Positions 16,951 through 19,131 of a stretch of 19,131 nucleotides of DNA are shown piece after piece. A model generated the notes under the pieces. That model did no database searches and was not told where the DNA came from. It worked only from the letters and a program-made list of their open reading frames with translations. This stretch comes from Bifidobacteriaceae bacterium (GTDB lineage: Bacteria > Actinomycetota > Actinomycetes > Actinomycetales > WQXJ01). The translations under genes and the position numbers were made by a program. The first letter of the stretch is position 1; the number at the start of each line of letters is the position of its first letter. Location: contig JAIRTF010000130.1 in the NCBI GenBank assembly GCA_031255075.1, forward strand, positions 1 to 19,131. The letters run 5' to 3'.

Positions 16951-16993
16951 CCGAAAGGGCGGCCCGGAGTTTTGCTCCGGGCCGCCCTTTCGG
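16951..16993 (+). terminator. Strong intrinsic terminator of the surface-protein gene
   Basis: A perfect 19-bp stem: 16951-16969 pairs with 16975-16993 around a TTTTG loop. The stem is G+C rich with an AAA/TTT patch near its base. It is followed by CTTCCCG rather than a T-run. High-GC actinobacteria often use long hairpins with weak or absent T-tracts, so termination is likely. The hairpin separates the surface protein from the regulator gene. Confidence 0.85.
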
Positions 16994-17092
16994 CTTCCCG
17001 CCGTGGGACCTCGCCGCCCGCCGGCCATTTTCGGTTCATAGGGTTGTTGTTCAAAACGGTGAGTCAGCCAGCCGAGCAGCGGAAATGCCAGG

Positions 17093-17098
17093 TAGCAT
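17093..17098 (+). promoter_or_regulatory. Putative -10 box for a leaderless regulator transcript
   Basis: TAGCAT fits the actinobacterial TANNNT -10 consensus. It ends 6 bases before the GTG at 17105, which would put transcription start on or next to the start codon. No good Shine-Dalgarno precedes that GTG, which agrees with leaderless initiation. No recognisable -35 is seen near 17070. The rest of 17000-17092 shows an AT-richer patch at about 17027-17057 (TTTTCGGTTCATAGGG and TTGTTCAAAACGG) that could hold an operator, but no clear repeat was found. Confidence 0.4.
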
Positions 17099-17104
17099 AG
17101 GCGT

Positions 17105-17830
17105 GTGAGCCGCAGCCCAAAGGCATCAGGACGCGGAGAAGCGCGTGGACGCATCCTCGTTGTCGAAGACGAATCCCAGCTGGCCAGTGTTGTCCGGCGC
17201 CACCTTGAAGCCGAAGGCTACTCAGTCACCGTGGCCGGTACCGCTGAAGCCGCCCGCGAAGTCCTCAAAGAACGCCCCCAAAGTTTGGTGGTGCTAGATG
17301 TGATGCTGCCGGATGGCTCTGGCTTTGACCTAGCCAAATGGATCAGAAACGTCACCTCTGCGCCAATCATTTTCGCCACCGCCCTGGGTGAAGACGTATC
17401 GGTCCTGCGTGGCCTGGAAGCCGGTGGCGATGACTACGTCACCAAACCGTTCAACCTCAACGTGCTCAGCGCGCGAATCAAGAACCTGCTGCGGCGTTCC
17501 GGCATGGGCGCCCCTGCGCCCATCGAATTGCCACCCCTGCGGATCGACTTGCTGACCGGGATCGCCACGCTCAACGGCCGCGACATGCGCGTCACAGCCA
17601 CCGAACTGAAACTGCTGGCCCTGTTCGCCACCAACCCCGGACGCGGTTTCACCCAAGCCGAGCTCCTCGAAACTGTCTGGAATGACACCTCCGGTGTCCC
17701 CACCAACACCGTCCGTGTCCACATTTCGAAGCTGCGCCGCAAGCTGTCAGCCGATGAAGAACCAGCCTTCGAACTGACCCTCTCTGACGACCACCAATAC
17801 TCCCTCCAGCGCCTGACCTTCACCTCGTAA
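17105..17830 (+). CDS. OmpR/PhoB-family response regulator
   Basis: A two-component transcription factor of 241 residues, the usual length for the family. An N-terminal receiver domain (residues about 15-133) has the acidic pair E21-D22, phospho-acceptor D65 in LVVLDVMLPDG, switch threonine T92 and K114 in the T-K-P-F motif. A winged-helix DNA-binding domain (about 143-238) includes TATELKLLALFATNPGRGF, the AELLETVW helix and the recognition-helix region TNTVRVHISKLRRKL. The usual R-G-x-G-Y-R wing is replaced by SDDHQYSL. The start is GTG17105, the only plausible start that leaves a short lead before GRILVVEDE; a TANNNT box lies just upstream. The kinase convergent to it is the likely partner. 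Targets are unknown; control of the adjacent surface protein is a guess from proximity only. Confidence 0.93.
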   Translation: MSRSPKASGRGEARGRILVVEDESQLASVVRRHLEAEGYSVTVAGTAEAAREVLKERPQSLVVLDVMLPDGSGFDLAKWIRNVTSAPIIFATALGEDVSVLRGLEAGGDDYVTKPFNLNVLSARIKNLLRRSGMGAPAPIELPPLRIDLLTGIATLNGRDMRVTATELKLLALFATNPGRGFTQAELLETVWNDTSGVPTNTVRVHISKLRRKLSADEEPAFELTLSDDHQYSLQRLTFTS

Positions 17831-17841
17831 CCTCGGCCAAC

Positions 17842-17867
17842 GCCGGTTGCCGCCGGCGGAACCCGGC
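17842..17867. terminator. Possible bidirectional terminator between convergent genes
   Basis: In the 44 bases between the two stop codons, GCCGGTT (17842-17848) pairs with AACCCGGC (17860-17867) with one bulged base. The 11 bases between the two arms include a self-complementary C/G-rich stretch. It could end transcripts from both sides. The pairing is imperfect and the whole stretch is G+C rich, so it may be chance. Confidence 0.35.
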
Positions 17868-17874
17868 CACGCGG

Positions 17875-19131
17875 CTAAGTAGTGGGCGCCAAGGGGACTG
17901 TGAAAGTGGCAGTTGTGCCCTGACCGAGTTCGCTTGACAGCGAGAAGTGCCCGCCATGACGGGCAATGGTGTAGCGAACAATTCTCAGTCCCAAACCAAG
18001 ACCGCCATGCTTGGAACCGGCTGCGGTAGGTAACTCAATGGGTGGTTCGCCGGGAGTGGAACCGTCAAGCGCGGCATCGGGCAACGAAGCCCTACCTGAA
18101 CGGCTGGGAGCCGGCCACGGCGTACGGCGGGCCGCCCGTGCCGAACTGGACATGATTTCCCGCAAATGCGCCTCGGAGATGCCCTCACCAGTGTCCTCAA
18201 CCGTGACCCGGGCAAAACCCGGCTCCTTGGACACAGCTAAGGTGATCACGCCCTTGGTGGTGTGCCGCGAAGCGTTGGAAATCAAATTCGTCAACGCCCG
18301 GTTGAGGCGCTTCGGATCGCCAATCACCGTGGGCTGCGCGCCGCCCGCCTTTAGGCGGAGCACATTGCCGTTCTCCGCGGTGAGGGGCGCCATGTCCGCC
18401 ATCGCCTCCTGAACCACGGACGCCAGCGAAATGGGCCGCCTGTCAAAGGCCAAACGGCCCTCGTTGATGCGGGTCACATCCAACAGCTGGGTCACCATCT
18501 GGGAAAGGACCTCGCCCTGGCGGACAATGATGTCCATGTCGCGGTGGGCCAACTCCAGTTCCGGGCTGGGCTGGTCAGTGTTGGCCAGAATCTGGGCGGC
18601 CTCCTGGGCGTGAGTCGACATGACCGTCACTGGGGTCTTCAACTCATGGGACAGCATGGCGAAGAAGGCGTCCTTATTCTGGTCAGACAGTTTCAGCAAG
18701 TTGTTGGATCGGTCCAGCTCCAGCGCTACGCGCAAGTGCAGGCGGGAAACCGAATAGACGGTCACGCTGATGACAATGGCCACGCAGATCAACCCGACCG
18801 GCTGTGACAGCTCAACTGCGGCATGTTCCGGCAGCTGAACCAGAATCTTGGGATGCGTGATGGAGAACAACATGCAACCGCCATAGAGAACCAGCTCCAG
18901 GGCTATGGCGATGTAGAACCGAGCACCCTGGACCATCAGCGCGGTCAAAGCCACCGCGGCCAGGAAATAGTAGGGCATAACCCCAGCTGAACCGCCGGTC
19001 GCCAGGTATCCGACCGGGAATACGAGCAGGAACACCACCACGATCAAGGTCATGAATGTGCCAACAAAGACCCGCTTGGTCCGTATGTATAGGACCGAGG
19101 CCAGCGCCGCCACCGGGATCATCAGGTTGAA
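17875..19131 (-). CDS. Membrane sensor histidine kinase, N-terminus beyond window
   Basis: A membrane sensor kinase that would autophosphorylate and pass phosphate to a response regulator, presumably the convergent one. The frame runs to the window edge (F-N-L before the ATG at 19122), so the start is missing. Residues are counted from that ATG (415 in view). At least four hydrophobic segments lie at about 19-38, 50-65, 69-88 and 109-125, with part of another at the start and only short loops, so sensing is probably within the membrane. The H-box FFAMLSHELKTPV has H159; the N-box is RALTNLISNASRH; G1 is VEDTGEGI; G2 is GGLGLGL. The F-box (usually like IFERFYR) is absent. In its place residues about 324-371 are a long R/S/A/P-rich insertion in the ATP lid. 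The stop is TAG at 17875-17877. No HAMP or PAS domain is seen in the visible part. Confidence 0.92.
   Translation of the reverse strand, partial: FNLMIPVAALASVLYIRTKRVFVGTFMTLIVVVFLLVFPVGYLATGGSAGVMPYYFLAAVALTALMVQGARFYIAIALELVLYGGCMLFSITHPKILVQLPEHAAVELSQPVGLICVAIVISVTVYSVSRLHLRVALELDRSNNLLKLSDQNKDAFFAMLSHELKTPVTVMSTHAQEAAQILANTDQPSPELELAHRDMDIIVRQGEVLSQMVTQLLDVTRINEGRLAFDRRPISLASVVQEAMADMAPLTAENGNVLRLKAGGAQPTVIGDPKRLNRALTNLISNASRHTTKGVITLAVSKEPGFARVTVEDTGEGISEAHLREIMSSSARAARRTPWPAPSRSGRASLPDAALDGSTPGEPPIELPTAAGSKHGGLGLGLRIVRYTIARHGGHFSLSSELGQGTTATFTVPLAPTT

Noticed and set aside
17027..17057. Direct-repeat operator for the regulator (GGTTCA ... TGTTCA)
   Set aside because: The two half-matches are 15 bases apart and only partly alike, not the 10-11 base spacing expected of OmpR-type sites.
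16510..17154. Minus-strand frame of 214 codons spanning the terminator and the intergenic region
   Set aside because: It overlaps the 3' end of the surface-protein gene, reads through the perfect terminator hairpin and the start of the regulator, and shows no recognisable domain.
17330..17823. Minus-strand frames of about 130 codons opposite the regulator
   Set aside because: They are shadows of a well-supported receiver/winged-helix gene.
18000..18160. Frameshift in the kinase explaining the missing F-box
   Set aside because: The alternative minus-strand reading of this stretch gives no F-box-like sequence, and the frame remains open into a correct G2 box.
18011..18412. Plus-strand frame of 133 codons opposite the kinase
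   Set aside because: The opposite strand encodes the catalytic N, G1 and G2 boxes of the kinase; this frame has no independent support.

Overview
The window reads as a fragment of a high-GC Gram-positive chromosome, most likely an actinomycete (Actinomycetota). The base composition looks to be around 60% GC, genes start with GTG, a surface protein ends in an LPxTG-type sorting signal with an arginine tail, and one gene appears to have a leaderless start. I cannot place it to genus. Both edges cut through genes.

Bases 1-16890 (+) are a single reading frame for a giant cell-wall-anchored surface protein of at least 5617 residues. The order of parts is: export signal, an unassigned beta-rich N-terminal region, an SdrD_B-like domain, a GEVED-like domain, a small cysteine-paired domain, a stalk of about 33 invasin-type Ig-like domains, three Big_6-like domains, a last cysteine-bearing domain, a proline spacer, LPFTG, a membrane helix and a basic tail. 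The stalk is a mosaic. A two-domain unit (A-B) occurs three times in tandem and twice more downstream, and the downstream copies each follow a matching X domain. Nearly all cysteines fall in pairs within one domain, suggesting a disulfide-stapled fibre.

Bases 16891-17104 are a 214-base intergenic region with a perfect 19-bp terminator hairpin and a TANNNT box placed for leaderless transcription of the next gene.

Bases 17105-17830 (+) encode an OmpR/PhoB-type response regulator. A histidine kinase lies convergent to it (17875-19131, minus strand, its start beyond the window), 44 bases away. They are probably a cognate two-component pair despite the tail-to-tail layout. Control of the giant protein by this pair is possible but rests only on adjacency. 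No sortase, RNA gene, mobile element or CRISPR array is visible, and no gene-free stretch exceeds 300 bases.
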